From Desulfovibrio mangrovi (lineage in GTDB: Bacteria > Desulfobacterota > Desulfovibrionia > Desulfovibrionales > Desulfovibrionaceae), in the NCBI RefSeq assembly GCF_026230175.1, contig NZ_CP104208.1:2666001-2730000 (forward strand): DNA of 64,000 nucleotides, in the 5' to 3' direction. Numbering within the stretch: the stretch's first letter is position 1; each line of letters opens with the position of its first letter. The position numbers were made by a program, and so were the translations under genes. A model generated the notes under the pieces. The model saw nothing but the letters and a program-made list of their open reading frames with translations. It searched no databases and had not been told where the DNA came from. Shown one piece after another: positions 46,605 through 56,800 of the stretch.

Positions 46605-47540
46605 CTACCCCCGCAGCGTGACGGCGGTCTTCAGGAAGGCGATGACGGCGGGAACGGTGCCCTGATTCTTGAGCAGGATGTCGATATCCGGCAGAGCGAT
46701 GAGCCGGTGCCCAAGGAACTGGGTGAAGGTGTAGGGGGCAAGGCCGAGGTTCGGCGCAAAGGTGCGCAGCGCCTTGGACCCGAAGGTGATGCAGTAGCGG
46801 GGCCGCGCACGGCGAAGACCCGCAAGAAAGATTTCCGGAGCGGCAATGAGCTCGCTGCCTGCGTCCGTTCCGGATTCAGGGGCAACCTCGGGCAGGGCCA
46901 CGGGCCAGAACGCGCTGGAGCCGGCGGGCAGTTGCAGCGAACCGATGATCTTGCGCAGCAACGCGCCGCGCTCGGCATTGGCTCGACCGCTCAGGTCGTC
47001 GCCAAGGCTCCAGTAGGTCCAGACCACGGCGCTGGGGGCCTTCACCTTGCCCCATACGGCCTGCCACGGGGCGGGCCACTGTTCCGGCGGCTGCGAGGTG
47101 GGATGCACGGCAAGCCCGCTGGTCCCCATGGCCCGAACATTTCCGGCGGGCTGAGCACCATGAGCCTGACTCGGCGCCTGAGTCGGAGCCTGACCTTGCA
47201 TGGGCTGATTCTGCGCAGCCTTCTGGCGTGCGGCATAAGCCTGCGCATGCGAAGGCTGGGCCTGCTGCGGTCGGGCAGCCTGCGGAGGATACGACTGACG
47301 AGACTGGGGCGACACGCCCTGTCCTGAACCGGCCTGAGAAAAGACCTGATTCGCGACAGGCCCCTGCGCCTGCTGTTCCGCAGCGTCACTTACGGAGCCA
47401 GCAGCAAAAAGTCCGTGTTCATCCAACACGAACTCAAGCCCTGCGTTCCGCCATGGACGCAATGATTCAGCAATCGTTATAACTGCAGGAGCCAATCGAG
47501 CACTCTCCACGCCACTTCGGTCTTGGGCTGCACAGGCCAT
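46605..47540 (-). CDS. Protein of unknown function overlapping coaBC
   Basis: A protein of about 311 residues that I do not recognise. Residues 1-50 form a short domain. Residues about 55-150 are a low-complexity Gln/Ala/Pro/Ser linker. The C-terminal 150 residues look folded (AVVWTYWSLGDDLSG, YCITFGSKALRTFAP, HRLIALPDIDILLKNQ). The gene begins inside the 3' end of coaBC in another frame (64 bp overlap from ATG 47540; a GTG at 47510 is an alternative start). The C-terminal part vaguely resembles DNA-glycosylase-type folds, but no motif supports this. Confidence 0.7.
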   Translation of the reverse strand: MACAAQDRSGVESARLAPAVITIAESLRPWRNAGLEFVLDEHGLFAAGSVSDAAEQQAQGPVANQVFSQAGSGQGVSPQSRQSYPPQAARPQQAQPSHAQAYAARQKAAQNQPMQGQAPTQAPSQAHGAQPAGNVRAMGTSGLAVHPTSQPPEQWPAPWQAVWGKVKAPSAVVWTYWSLGDDLSGRANAERGALLRKIIGSLQLPAGSSAFWPVALPEVAPESGTDAGSELIAAPEIFLAGLRRARPRYCITFGSKALRTFAPNLGLAPYTFTQFLGHRLIALPDIDILLKNQGTVPAVIAFLKTAVTLRG

Positions 47541-48685
47541 TCTTCCTGCCGCCCGTTACGGTCGGTGACAAATACCTCGTTCGTGGGCGATTGAAAACCG
47601 GAATCCGGCCTTCCCACAATGTTGCCCACGACCATGTCCGCATTCTTGGCGCGCAGCTTCTTCAGCGCGTTTTCCTGCATGGAACTGGTTTCCGCGGCAA
47701 AGCCGACAACGCGCTGCCCCTGCTTCTTGGCAGTGCCCAGCGTCTTGAGAATGTCCGTGGTGGGGGTAAAGCGCACCACAAGCTCGTCGGAGCCTTTCTT
47801 GAACTTCTCGTCACCAAAGGGAACGGGGCTGAAGTCGGCAACGGCGGCAGTGAACACGCCGATATCCATGGCAGGCCACAGCCCTTCCGCCGCCTCGAAC
47901 ATCTCCTTGGCAGAGGTCACGGCGTGTCGGGTGATCATGGAAGGCAGCCACGGCGTTCCGGGACCGGTCACGGCATGCACGGTGGCCCCGCGCAGCCATG
48001 CGGCCACGGCAAAACACGCGCCCATGGTGCCGGATGAGGGATTGGACCAGAAGCGCACCCCGTCCCACTTCTCGCGGGTGGGTCCAAGGGTGATCATGAC
48101 GGTTTGCCCCGCCATGTCCTGCGGCGCAAGCGCCCGCAGGCCGTAGAGGTAAATCTCGTTCAAATCCGCAAGCCTGCCCTGCCCTTCCTCCATGCAGGCA
48201 GTGCGACCGCATCCGGGCTCTATGCACACGTGCCCGCGGGCCTTCAGGGTTTCCCAGTTGGCCTGCGTGGCGGCATTGTGCCACATGCGCGGATTCATGG
48301 CCGGTGCAATGACCAGCGGCTTGGGAAACGCCAGCGCCTGACAGCTGAGCATGTCGTCGGCAAGGCCGTTGGCAAGACGCGCCAGCGTGGCGGCCGTGGC
48401 AGGCGCAATGAGCATGGCATGCGCCGCCTCACCGGGGGTGAGATGCCCGAAGACATCATCACCGACCGGATACATGGCGGAAAATACGGGAGAGGCCCCC
48501 AGAGCCTCAAAGCTCAGGGGCATCACGAATTGACGGGCAGAATCGGTCAGGGTCGCGCCCACGTCCGCGCCAGTGTCGCGGAACATGCGGACGAGATCCA
48601 GCGCCTTGTAGGCGGCAATGGAGCCGCACACACCCAGATGCAGACGCTTGCCGAGAAAGCCTTTGAACGAGAGATGGGAAAGCAC
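47477..48685 (-). CDS. coaBC: Bifunctional phosphopantothenoylcysteine decarboxylase / phosphopantothenate-cysteine ligase
   Basis: Two steps of coenzyme A synthesis in one protein of 402 residues. The N-terminal CoaC flavoprotein domain has GVCGSIAAYKALDLVR, the catalytic-His region and the PAMNPRMW substrate motif. The C-terminal CoaB domain has TLGPTREKWDGVRFWSNPSSG, AAVADF and GFAAET. The start is GTG 48685, sharing one base with the TAG stop of the upstream lipoprotein gene (TAGTG). This tight junction implies coupled translation. Confidence 0.95.
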   Translation of the reverse strand: MLSHLSFKGFLGKRLHLGVCGSIAAYKALDLVRMFRDTGADVGATLTDSARQFVMPLSFEALGASPVFSAMYPVGDDVFGHLTPGEAAHAMLIAPATAATLARLANGLADDMLSCQALAFPKPLVIAPAMNPRMWHNAATQANWETLKARGHVCIEPGCGRTACMEEGQGRLADLNEIYLYGLRALAPQDMAGQTVMITLGPTREKWDGVRFWSNPSSGTMGACFAVAAWLRGATVHAVTGPGTPWLPSMITRHAVTSAKEMFEAAEGLWPAMDIGVFTAAVADFSPVPFGDEKFKKGSDELVVRFTPTTDILKTLGTAKKQGQRVVGFAAETSSMQENALKKLRAKNADMVVGNIVGRPDSGFQSPTNEVFVTDRNGRQEEWPVQPKTEVAWRVLDWLLQL

Positions 48686-49251
48686 TACTGGCTTAGTCCT
48701 TCTTCTTTGAGGGGAGCGGAACCGCCTGCGGGGGCGGAGGGAGCCACATTGATTCCGTTGCCGTTCCCCATGGAGGGCGAAATAACCGGACGGATGGTCC
48801 GTTCCTGCCCGTTAATGGGATAGACATCAACAGACAATTCGGTTCTGGTGGTGCCGTCTACAATCTTCATGACACAAAACCGCGTGGACTTGCTGAAGAT
48901 GAGCACGCTGCGCGGGGACGAAACAAAATTGAAATTGAGGGTCCAGCCGTCATTGGTCATGTTGGCGATCAGGGTTGTCGCCAGCGAACGAAATTCCACA
49001 CGACCGGTAAAGAACATCAGCCCCAGCTTGTCGGAGCCGGTACCGATGAAAAACGACTCGTTCCCTTTGTAGGTCATTTCGTTGGGAATGAAGATATCGT
49101 CATAGTCAATGTAGCGGAATTTCTGAGCGGCGGAGCCGGAAACAGTGCCTTCGACGGGATCGGAACCTGCACCGGAAGAGAGCGTTGATCCGGTACAACC
49201 GGAGACGGCGATACCCAGCAGCATGAGCAGGGCGAGAAGTCTGGTTCGCAT
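48685..49251 (-). CDS. Lipoprotein of unknown function
   Basis: Predicted lipoprotein of 188 residues with a signal peptide MRTRLLALLMLLGIAVSGC (lipobox VSGC). The mature domain (about 45-150) is beta-rich with YIDYDDIFIPNEMTYK and a region of conserved-looking FFTGRVEFRSLATTL. The C-terminus is low-complexity Gly/Pro/Ala. The family is not certain. It is transcribed upstream of coaBC, which is unusual for an envelope protein. Confidence 0.78.
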   Translation of the reverse strand: MRTRLLALLMLLGIAVSGCTGSTLSSGAGSDPVEGTVSGSAAQKFRYIDYDDIFIPNEMTYKGNESFFIGTGSDKLGLMFFTGRVEFRSLATTLIANMTNDGWTLNFNFVSSPRSVLIFSKSTRFCVMKIVDGTTRTELSVDVYPINGQERTIRPVISPSMGNGNGINVAPSAPAGGSAPLKEEGLSQ

Positions 49252-49403
49252 TCGTTACTCCTTTATGATTGAGTCTTGAGCGAATCAGGTGTACGCACGG
49301 CCTTGCCGAGGGCACAGCATCATCGCTAGCCCTTACTAACGGATTGCGGAACAAACTGCAAATTTCCGCACCGTATTTTACACTACACAGACTGCAATCA
49401 CAC

Positions 49404-50549
49404 ATGAAAACCAAAGCAATAGACACCAGTAACGCCGTTCTCACAGAGAGTGGAGCCCCTGTTCCGCCGGACTTTGCTCTCGCATCCTACACCTACGACC
49501 TGCCGGAAGAACAGATCGCACAGCACCCTGCAGACAAGCGCGGGGCCTCGCGCCTGTTTGTGGTGAACCGCGCCACTGGCACCAACACCCACGCCATGTT
49601 CTCCGATCTGGCCGACTTTCTGCCCAAGAATGCCCTGCTGGTGGTCAACAATTCCAAGGTGCTTCCCGCCCGTATCTTCGGCACCCGCCCCTCAGGTGGA
49701 CGGGTGGAATTTCTCATGCTCACCCCCCTGCCGCTCATTGTGGCAAGCGCCGCCCCCGAGAAGGGCGAAGGTTGGCAGACCGCAGAGGTTGAAGGCCTGC
49801 TGCGCATGTCCAAGCGCGTGAAGCCCGGGGGAGAAGTGACCTTTTCCGACGATTTCCACCTTGTGGTGGCGGAGACCGGCGAGTTCGGCAAATGCTTCGT
49901 GCGCCTCTTCTGGCGCGGTGAGCTCAAGCAGCACTTCCTCTCGCAGGGTCATCTGCCCCTGCCCCCTTATATCAAGCGCGAGGACGACTCAGCCGACAAG
50001 GACCGCTACCAGACCGTATACGCCAAGGACGAACAGCTCGGTTCCGTTGCCGCCCCCACCGCGGGCCTCCATTTCACGGACGAGTTGCGCACCCGACTTG
50101 CCGAACGCGGCTTCACCTGGGCGGAAGTCACGCTCTACGTGGGCTACGGCACGTTCAGTCCCGTACGCTGCGCGGACATCCGCGACCACGGCATGCACAA
50201 GGAATTTATCGAGATCACACCCGAAGCGGCCGAGGCCATTGCCAAGGCCAAGGCGGAAGGCCGCCCCATCGTCACCGTGGGCACCACCTCCACCCGGGTT
50301 CTGGAAGGTGCCTTTGCGCAAACCGGCAAAATAGCCCCTTTCAGAGGCTGGACTGACATCTTTATTTATCCCGGATTTGCGTTTAAGGTGGCGGACCACG
50401 TGATCACGAACTTTCATCTGCCGGAGTCTTCCCTCCTTATGATGATAGGCGCGTTCGCCGGCCGCGAGCGGGTACTGGAGGCCTATGCCGAAGCTCTGAG
50501 CAAGGGGTTCAGGGTGTTCAGCTACGGCGATTCCATGCTGCTTCTGTAG
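49404..50549 (+). CDS. queA: S-adenosylmethionine:tRNA ribosyltransferase-isomerase
   Basis: Transfers and isomerises the ribosyl part of SAM to form epoxyqueuosine in tRNA. The 381-residue length is a little longer than usual, because of about 27 N-terminal residues and an insert. Family landmarks are the YDLPEEQIAQHPADKRGASRL start, VVNNSKVLPARIFG, GHLPLPPYI, APTAGLHFT and LPESSLLMMIGAFAG. The start at MKTKAIDT is not well supported by a ribosome site; a start nearer LASYTYDLP is possible. It is divergent from the lipoprotein-coaBC set. Confidence 0.94.
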   Translation: MKTKAIDTSNAVLTESGAPVPPDFALASYTYDLPEEQIAQHPADKRGASRLFVVNRATGTNTHAMFSDLADFLPKNALLVVNNSKVLPARIFGTRPSGGRVEFLMLTPLPLIVASAAPEKGEGWQTAEVEGLLRMSKRVKPGGEVTFSDDFHLVVAETGEFGKCFVRLFWRGELKQHFLSQGHLPLPPYIKREDDSADKDRYQTVYAKDEQLGSVAAPTAGLHFTDELRTRLAERGFTWAEVTLYVGYGTFSPVRCADIRDHGMHKEFIEITPEAAEAIAKAKAEGRPIVTVGTTSTRVLEGAFAQTGKIAPFRGWTDIFIYPGFAFKVADHVITNFHLPESSLLMMIGAFAGRERVLEAYAEALSKGFRVFSYGDSMLLL

Positions 50550-50870
50550 GCTGCCGTCGGGGGCAACCGACGGGCTGCGTCGTTCGCACAGGCTCCGGCC
50601 GTCCACGGCTGTCGGCCTGATGCCGCGCGCAGAACGCGAAGACTGAACTCTGTGCCGGACCTCGTTGTCCCGGCCGAAGACGAAGAACGCATTCACGGGG
50701 ACTGGCCCATCGGGATTCCAGTAACAGAAACGCCGTACGCAGGGTGGGCTGTGGCGATTTGAATCGGGCGCGAATCCGGTGTATGAAACCGGTCGGCCTG
50801 AGTATACCGCAACCTGCGGTATCGCCCGCCTGCAGGGCAAGGCAACATCCTTAACCCAGAGGTGTTACGA
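50550..50870 (+). other. Leader region of the oor operon with stable hairpins
   Basis: No gene is seen. Two clean hairpins precede the operon: CCGGT/ACCGG (50776-50792) and ATACCGCA/TGCGGTAT (50804-50822, three-base loop). They sit 50-95 bases before the first ATG and may form a structured leader. No known riboswitch class was recognised. Confidence 0.45.
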
Positions 50871-51098
50871 ATGGCACGGGTAGAATTTAGGGACGAGAGG
50901 TGCAAAGGATGCCTTCTCTGTACGACCGTATGCCCCAAGGAGATCATCTGCCAGTCAGCCCGCTTCAACAAGCAGGGCTACAAGGTGGCAGAGGTCAAGG
51001 AAGAGGACATGGAAAAATGCACGGGCTGTGCGTCTTGTGCATTGATATGCCCTGATCTTGCGATCAAAGTGTACCGCGAGAAGAAGGAGAAGAAGTAG
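50871..51098 (+). CDS. oorD: 2-oxoacid:ferredoxin oxidoreductase, ferredoxin-like delta subunit
   Basis: Small electron-transfer subunit of 75 residues with two 4Fe-4S motifs: CKGCLLCTTVCP at about 11-22 and CTGCASCALICP at about 50-61. It is the first gene of a four-gene operon in the order D-A-B-C, as in the oorDABC genes of epsilonproteobacteria. AGAGG precedes the ATG. Confidence 0.92.
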   Translation: MARVEFRDERCKGCLLCTTVCPKEIICQSARFNKQGYKVAEVKEEDMEKCTGCASCALICPDLAIKVYREKKEKK

Positions 51099-51100
51099 CC

Positions 51101-52162
51101 ATGGCCGACAACAAGCGAATTTTCATCAAGGGGAACGAGGCAATCTCCCGCGGCGCAATGGCCGCAGGACTGAAGTGCTACTTCGGTTACCCCATTACCC
51201 CCCAGAACGACATTCCCGAATTCCTGTCCACCGAGCTTCCCGCTGCAGGCGGTGAATTCGTGCAGGCCGAATCCGAAGTGGCTTCCGCCAACATGCTGCT
51301 CGGCGCTGCCGCCGGCGGCGCGCGCGCCATGACCACGTCTTCCTCTCCGGGCGTTTCGCTGATGCAGGAAGCCATTTCCTACCTCGCAGGCTCTGAACTG
51401 CCCGCGGTTATCGTGAACATCAACCGCGGCGGCCCCGGCCTCGGCGACATCGGCTCCTCGCAGGGCGACTACTTCCAGTCCACCCGCGGCGGCGGCCACG
51501 GCGACTACCGCACCATCGTGCTGGCTCCCGGCACCTGCCAGGAAGGCTACGACATGATGATCGAAGCCTTTGACCTCGCCTTCAAGTACCGCAACCCCGT
51601 TCTGGTGCTCGGCGATGCCATCGTGGGCCAGATGAAGGAACCGGTTACCCCCTGGGTTCCCGAAAAGATCAACAACTACGGAGCTGAAGACTGGTGCCTC
51701 TCCGGTGCCAAGGGCCGCGACAAGCGCCTTCTGAAGTCCCTGTTCCTTGAAGACGGCGCTCTGGCCAGCCAGAACATCCACCTGCAGGAAAAGTATGCCG
51801 CGCTGCAGGCCGAAGCCCGCGCCGACGTATTCGCCTGTGACGATGCCGAACTGGTTGTCGTTGCCTTCGGCTCCATCGGCCGCATAGTGAAGTCCTCCAT
51901 CCGCAGACTGCGCGCGGAAGGCCACAAGGTGGGTCTGGTTCGCCCCCTCACCCTGTACCCCTTCCCCGCCAACGTGCTGGAAGACCTTGCCAAGCAGGGC
52001 AAGAAGTTCCTGACCATCGAGCACAACTGCGGCCAGATGGTGGAAGACGTTCGCCTCTCCGTCCGCAAGTACGGCGATTCCGACTTCCACGGCCACATGC
52101 CGGGTAACCTGCCCGGTTCCGACGACTTCGTAGAGCCCATTCTGGCGCGTCTGGGGAGGTAA
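51101..52162 (+). CDS. oorA: 2-oxoacid:ferredoxin oxidoreductase alpha subunit
   Basis: The 353-residue alpha subunit, combining the pyrimidine-binding domain (CYFGYPITPQNDIPEFL, ESEVASANMLLGAA) with a transketolase C-terminal-like domain (LTLYPFPANVLEDLAKQ). It acts with the TPP-binding beta subunit to oxidise a 2-oxoacid, most likely 2-oxoglutarate, to the acyl-CoA, reducing ferredoxin. It starts two bases after the oorD stop. The substrate could also be a branched-chain oxoacid. Confidence 0.93.
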   Translation: MADNKRIFIKGNEAISRGAMAAGLKCYFGYPITPQNDIPEFLSTELPAAGGEFVQAESEVASANMLLGAAAGGARAMTTSSSPGVSLMQEAISYLAGSELPAVIVNINRGGPGLGDIGSSQGDYFQSTRGGGHGDYRTIVLAPGTCQEGYDMMIEAFDLAFKYRNPVLVLGDAIVGQMKEPVTPWVPEKINNYGAEDWCLSGAKGRDKRLLKSLFLEDGALASQNIHLQEKYAALQAEARADVFACDDAELVVVAFGSIGRIVKSSIRRLRAEGHKVGLVRPLTLYPFPANVLEDLAKQGKKFLTIEHNCGQMVEDVRLSVRKYGDSDFHGHMPGNLPGSDDFVEPILARLGR

Positions 52163-52165
52163 GCC

Positions 52166-52954
52166 ATGTCAGCAGAACAAATCGTATTCGAAGCTCCCGA
52201 AATCATGATCGACAGGCCGACGCACTACTGCCCCGGCTGTCACCACGGCATAGCGCACCGCCTTGTGGGCGAAGTGCTCACCGAAATGGGCCTTGTGGAC
52301 GACACCCTGTGCGTGGGCTCCATCGGCTGCTCCGTGTTCATCTACAACTACCTGAACGTGGACGCCGTGGAAGCGCCCCACGGTCGTGCGCCCGCAGTGG
52401 CCACCGGCCTCAAGCGTGCCCGCAAGGACAAGTTCGTGTTCACCTATCAGGGTGACGGCGACCTTGCCTCCATCGGCATGGCCGAGATCATCCACGCCGC
52501 CAACCGCGGCGAACGCATCTCCGTGGTCTTCGTGAACAACACCGTATACGGCATGACCGGCGGCCAGATGGCCCCCACCACGCTCATCGGCCAGAAGACC
52601 ACCACCTGCCCCGGTGGCCGTTGCGCCGACCGCGAAGGCTCCCCCATCCGCATGAGCGAGATCATCGGCGGCCTTGGCGGCACCGCATACTGCGAACGCG
52701 CCTCTCTGGACAGCGTGAAGAACATCCGCCGCGCCAAGAAGGCCATCCGCAAGGCATTTGAAGTGCAGCAGCAGGGTATCGGCTTCGGCTTCGTGGAACT
52801 GCTCTCCGGCTGTCCCACCAACTGGCGCATGGATGCCGTTGCCGCAAACAAGCGCATTACCGAAGAAATGATCCCCTACTTCCCGCTGGGCGTGTACAAG
52901 GATGTAACCGCCGAAGGCGGCTGCGAATGCTCCGAGAGCAAGGAGGACAAATAA
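52166..52954 (+). CDS. oorB: 2-oxoacid:ferredoxin oxidoreductase beta subunit (TPP-binding)
   Basis: TPP-binding subunit of 262 residues. The TPP/Mg motif is visible as YQGDGDLASIGMAEIIHAAN with VFVNNTVYGMTGGQM. An N-terminal HYCPGCHHGIAHRL segment and the CPGGRC and GCPTNW stretches are usual in OorB. It is closely packed with oorA and oorC. Its stop overlaps the oorC start (TAATG). Confidence 0.94.
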   Translation: MSAEQIVFEAPEIMIDRPTHYCPGCHHGIAHRLVGEVLTEMGLVDDTLCVGSIGCSVFIYNYLNVDAVEAPHGRAPAVATGLKRARKDKFVFTYQGDGDLASIGMAEIIHAANRGERISVVFVNNTVYGMTGGQMAPTTLIGQKTTTCPGGRCADREGSPIRMSEIIGGLGGTAYCERASLDSVKNIRRAKKAIRKAFEVQQQGIGFGFVELLSGCPTNWRMDAVAANKRITEEMIPYFPLGVYKDVTAEGGCECSESKEDK

Positions 52955-53508
52955 TGAGCCTCTATCAGGACGTCATCATCGCCGGTTTCGGCGGACAGGG
53001 TGTCATGCTGATCGGCAACCTGCTGGCCTATGCAGGCATGGAAGCCGGTCTCGAAGTGACCTACATCCCCGTTTACGGCCCGGAAATGCGCGGCGGCACT
53101 GCCAACTGCACCGTGGTTATCTCCTCCGAGGACATCGGTTCCCCCATCATCCAGCGCCCCAAGTCGCTGATCGTGATGAACCAGCCCTCCATGGACAAGT
53201 TCCAGCCCCGCATGCAGGACGGCGGCGTGCAGATCATCAACTCTTCGCTGGTTGATGCAGCGCAGGCAGACCCCCGCGTGAAGACCTTTGCCGTGCCCGC
53301 CAATGAAATCGCGGACAAGCTCGGCAACACCCGCATGGCCAACATGGTCGCCCTTGGCGGCTACGTACAGGCTACGGGCGTGGTGCCGCTGGACGTGGTG
53401 AAGAAGTCTCTCACCTCCGTCATCAGCGTCCACTACAGCCACCTCATCCCCAAGAACGCGGACGCACTGCAGGCCGGTGCCGACCACGTTGCCGCACTGA
53501 TGAAGTAG
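52954..53508 (+). CDS. oorC: 2-oxoacid:ferredoxin oxidoreductase gamma subunit
   Basis: The 184-residue gamma subunit with the family start IIAGFGGQGVMLIGNLLAYAG and the VYGPEMRGGTANCTV motif near residue 45. It completes the four-subunit enzyme for CoA-dependent oxidation of a 2-oxoacid coupled to ferredoxin. In an incomplete TCA cycle of a sulfate reducer this would run in the 2-oxoglutarate to succinyl-CoA step or its reverse. AAGGAGG precedes the ATG. Confidence 0.94.
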   Translation: MSLYQDVIIAGFGGQGVMLIGNLLAYAGMEAGLEVTYIPVYGPEMRGGTANCTVVISSEDIGSPIIQRPKSLIVMNQPSMDKFQPRMQDGGVQIINSSLVDAAQADPRVKTFAVPANEIADKLGNTRMANMVALGGYVQATGVVPLDVVKKSLTSVISVHYSHLIPKNADALQAGADHVAALMK

Positions 53509-53541
53509 AGCTGAAGCAGGACCGACCGCCTAATAGAAATG

Positions 53542-53575
53542 AAAGTCCCCGCAGGATTACCTGCGGGGACTTTTT
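53542..53575 (+). terminator. Rho-independent terminator after oorDABC
   Basis: A perfect 14-base-pair stem AAAGTCCCCGCAGG/CCTGCGGGGACTTT with loop ATTA is followed by TT. Confidence 0.9.
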
Positions 53576-53823
53576 GTGCTTTCAACAGTCCTCATTCCGT
53601 GCCTCCCTCAAGCCGCAAAGGAGGTACGTCTCTCTCAGCCCTTCAAGCCAAATGGTTTACCGAGCATACCCCCGTGGGTAAATGATGTTGCTACGGCTCT
53701 GCAAGTATAGTATGAGCGGTCAACGCCGCGAACCGGAAGGGGGGGCCTTGTCCGGCACGCGCACGCAGACATGTTCTGCCGCATTACGGGCATGTTAACG
53801 CCGCCCTTATCGCTGGAGCCACC
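53576..53823 (+). other. Intergenic region upstream of the hybrid kinase operon
   Basis: No gene is seen. The promoter for the four-gene signalling operon should be here. No convincing sigma-54 or sigma-70 element could be chosen. Confidence 0.3.
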
Positions 53824-56800
53824 ATGTTTCACTTTCTTGCCGATATCCGCATAAGGCCCAAGCTGGTCTTTCTTTTTGTCGCGACCGGTCTTGTCCCGCT
53901 TATCATCGTTGGTGCATTCGGCACCAAGCTGACTAAAGACTCCCTTTTACAGAAGTCCTTTGACCAGCTCGAAACGGTTCAGTCCGTCCGCAAAGCCCAG
54001 ATAGAAGACTTTTTCCACGAACGCTTTGCCGATACGCAGGTGATGGCCGACTCCATCCGTATCCGCGACCTGCAGAGCCTGCTCAATGCCTTTGACACCG
54101 ACAAGCGGACAGAGGAAATGGAAACGGCTGCACGCGAAAAGGCCCACAGGGCGCTGGTTGCCCCCTACCTCAAGGGGCTCGAAAGCCACATTGCCGCTTA
54201 CGGCTACCAGAACCTGTACCTCATAGACGCCAATCACGGCCACGTACTACTCTCACTGACCGGTGAACTGGAATCGGGCGACAGTCTCAGTGTCGGATCC
54301 CACAAGAAAACAGGGCTCGCCGACGCATGGCGCGCAGCACTGGCCTCCAATGACACGGTCATCACGGACTTCGCTCCTTACGGCCCGCGCCGGGGAGCCG
54401 AGGCAGCCTTCATCGCCCAGCCCGTCAGGAATGATGCGGGCGAGATCATCGGGGTTCTGGCACTGCAGCTTTCTCCCGAACTCATCACCCGTATCGTCGA
54501 CTCCCGAAAGGGCATGGGCAGCACCGGAGAATCCTACCTGCTGGGCATCAATGCCCAGACCAGCGAATACGAACTGCGCAGCAACCTGAAAACCATGGGC
54601 GACGGACGCTACGTGGTCGGGTATTCACTCTCCACGCCGCTCCAGTACTGGCACTCGGCGCGCAAGGCCGGAGAGACAGGCGGTCAGGGAACGTACACCG
54701 ACAGCGCCGGCAACCCCGTACAGGTGGCCTACAACAAACTCTCGGTGGCTGGTCTTGACTGGTATCTCATCTCCAAGATCGATGAATATGAAGTCACCGC
54801 TCCCGTACGGGCCATCTACTGGGCCATCGGCAGCATCGCGGCCGGATTGGCCCTGTTCATCAGCATCGGCTCCATCATTTTTTCCCGCACCCTCACCCGC
54901 CCCATCATTGAAGGCGTGCATTTCGCTAAGGCCATTTCAGAAGGGGATCTGCACTCCTCCCTCGCGCTGGACCAGAAGGACGAGCTGGGCGAACTGGCCA
55001 ATGCGCTCAACACCATGGCCCAAGACCTGCGCAACATGGACTGGCTGCAATCCGGCAAGGAAGGGCTGGACGATGAAATGCGCGGAGAGCACGAAACGGA
55101 CGATCTTGCCCGCCGTGCCATCAGCTACCTGACCAAGCATCTGGGGGCACAGCTTGGGGCCATCTACCTGCTGGAAGACAATGAGCTCAAGCTTCGCTCC
55201 AGCTACGCCTTCACTGACCGAGGCGGCAACTTCAACAGCTTCGCACTCGGCGAAGGCATGGTCGGACAGGCCGCGCTGGAACAGAAGACCATCGTCTTCT
55301 CCAATGTGCGGCCCGAAGCGAATACACCTGTCCCGGCAATCAATTTCGGCGCAGGCGAGACCGTACCCACCAACTTCATGGCGGTTCCGGTCATATTTGA
55401 AGAAATGCTTCTGGGCGTGATACTTATCGGCTCCCTGCAAACGCTCTCCCCCCTGCAACGGCAGTTCGTGAACCAGAACATCCCCAACGTGGCCATCATG
55501 CTCAATGCCGCCCGCTCCAGACAGGTCATCCGTGAACTGTTCGAACAGGCCCAGCGGCAGCAGGAAGAGCTGCGCGTAGCCAACATTGAACTGGAAGACC
55601 AGACCAGAGCCCTGCAGGAATCCGAAGCCGAACTGCAGGCGCAGCAGGAAGAACTGCGCGTTACCAACGAGGAGCTGGAAGAACAGACCAAGGCACTCAG
55701 GGAATCCGAGGCGGAACTGCAGGCACAGCAGGAAGAGCTGCGCGTTACCAACGAAGAGCTTGAGGAACGCACCAAGGCCCTGCAGGACCAGAAGGACGCC
55801 ATCCGCACCAAGAACGCAGAGCTGGTCAAGGCGCAGGAAGTGGTACGCCAGAAGGCACGCGATCTGGAGATCGCCAGCAAGTACAAGTCGGAATTTCTTG
55901 CCAACATGTCGCACGAGTTGCGCACGCCGCTGAACAGTATTCTCATCCTGTCCCAGCTCATGGCCAACAACAAGGACGGCAACCTCAACGTTCGCCAGAT
56001 CGATTCCGCCAAGGCCATCAATTCCGCCGGTTCCGACCTGCTCACGCTCATCAACGAAATTCTGGACCTTTCCAAGATCGAAGCGGGCAAAGTGGAGCTG
56101 CTTGTGGAAACCTTCCCCGTGGACGCCCTTGTGACAGACCTCAAACGGCTCTTCAACAACGTGGCGGAAGACAAGGGGCTGGATTTCCGCATCAGCGTAT
56201 CCGGCAATGTGCCGCAAGACATCACGACGGACTCGCAGCGCCTGCAGCAAGTTCTGCGCAACCTGCTGACCAACGCCTTCAAGTTCACGCACAAGGGGGC
56301 CGTAACCCTCGACATCATGCGCCCGGCCCCGACGAATGGAGATTCGGGCTCGAGAGGCATCGCCTTCATCGTCAAGGATGAGGGCATTGGCATCGCAAAG
56401 GAAAAGCAGGAAGCCATCTTCCAGGCTTTCCAGCAGGCAGACGGCAGCACCAGCCGCAAATACGGCGGTACGGGCCTTGGCCTGTCCATTTCCCGCGAGC
56501 TGGTGAGACTTCTCGGCGGCACCATCAGCCTGCACAGTGAGGAAGGCAAAGGCAGCACCTTCACGGTCATCCTGCCGGAGAGCTACACAAAAGCCGCCTC
56601 AGAGGACCTGCCCGAAGCAGCAGTTCTGCCCGAAACGAATGACGTGCTGCCCGACGCTGCAAAGACCCCTTCCGAGCCCCTTGCCTGCAATCCCTCTCCG
56701 GAAACAGTCAGCGGCCCCGGCCTGCCCGTACCGGACAAGAAGACCGTGCCTCCCTGCGAGAGCGGCTATCTGGAAGACGACCGCAAGGACATAACGCCGG

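Noticed and set aside
55561-55797. CRISPR-like or minisatellite array
   Set aside because: The units are coding, in frame and form a coiled coil; there are no spacers.
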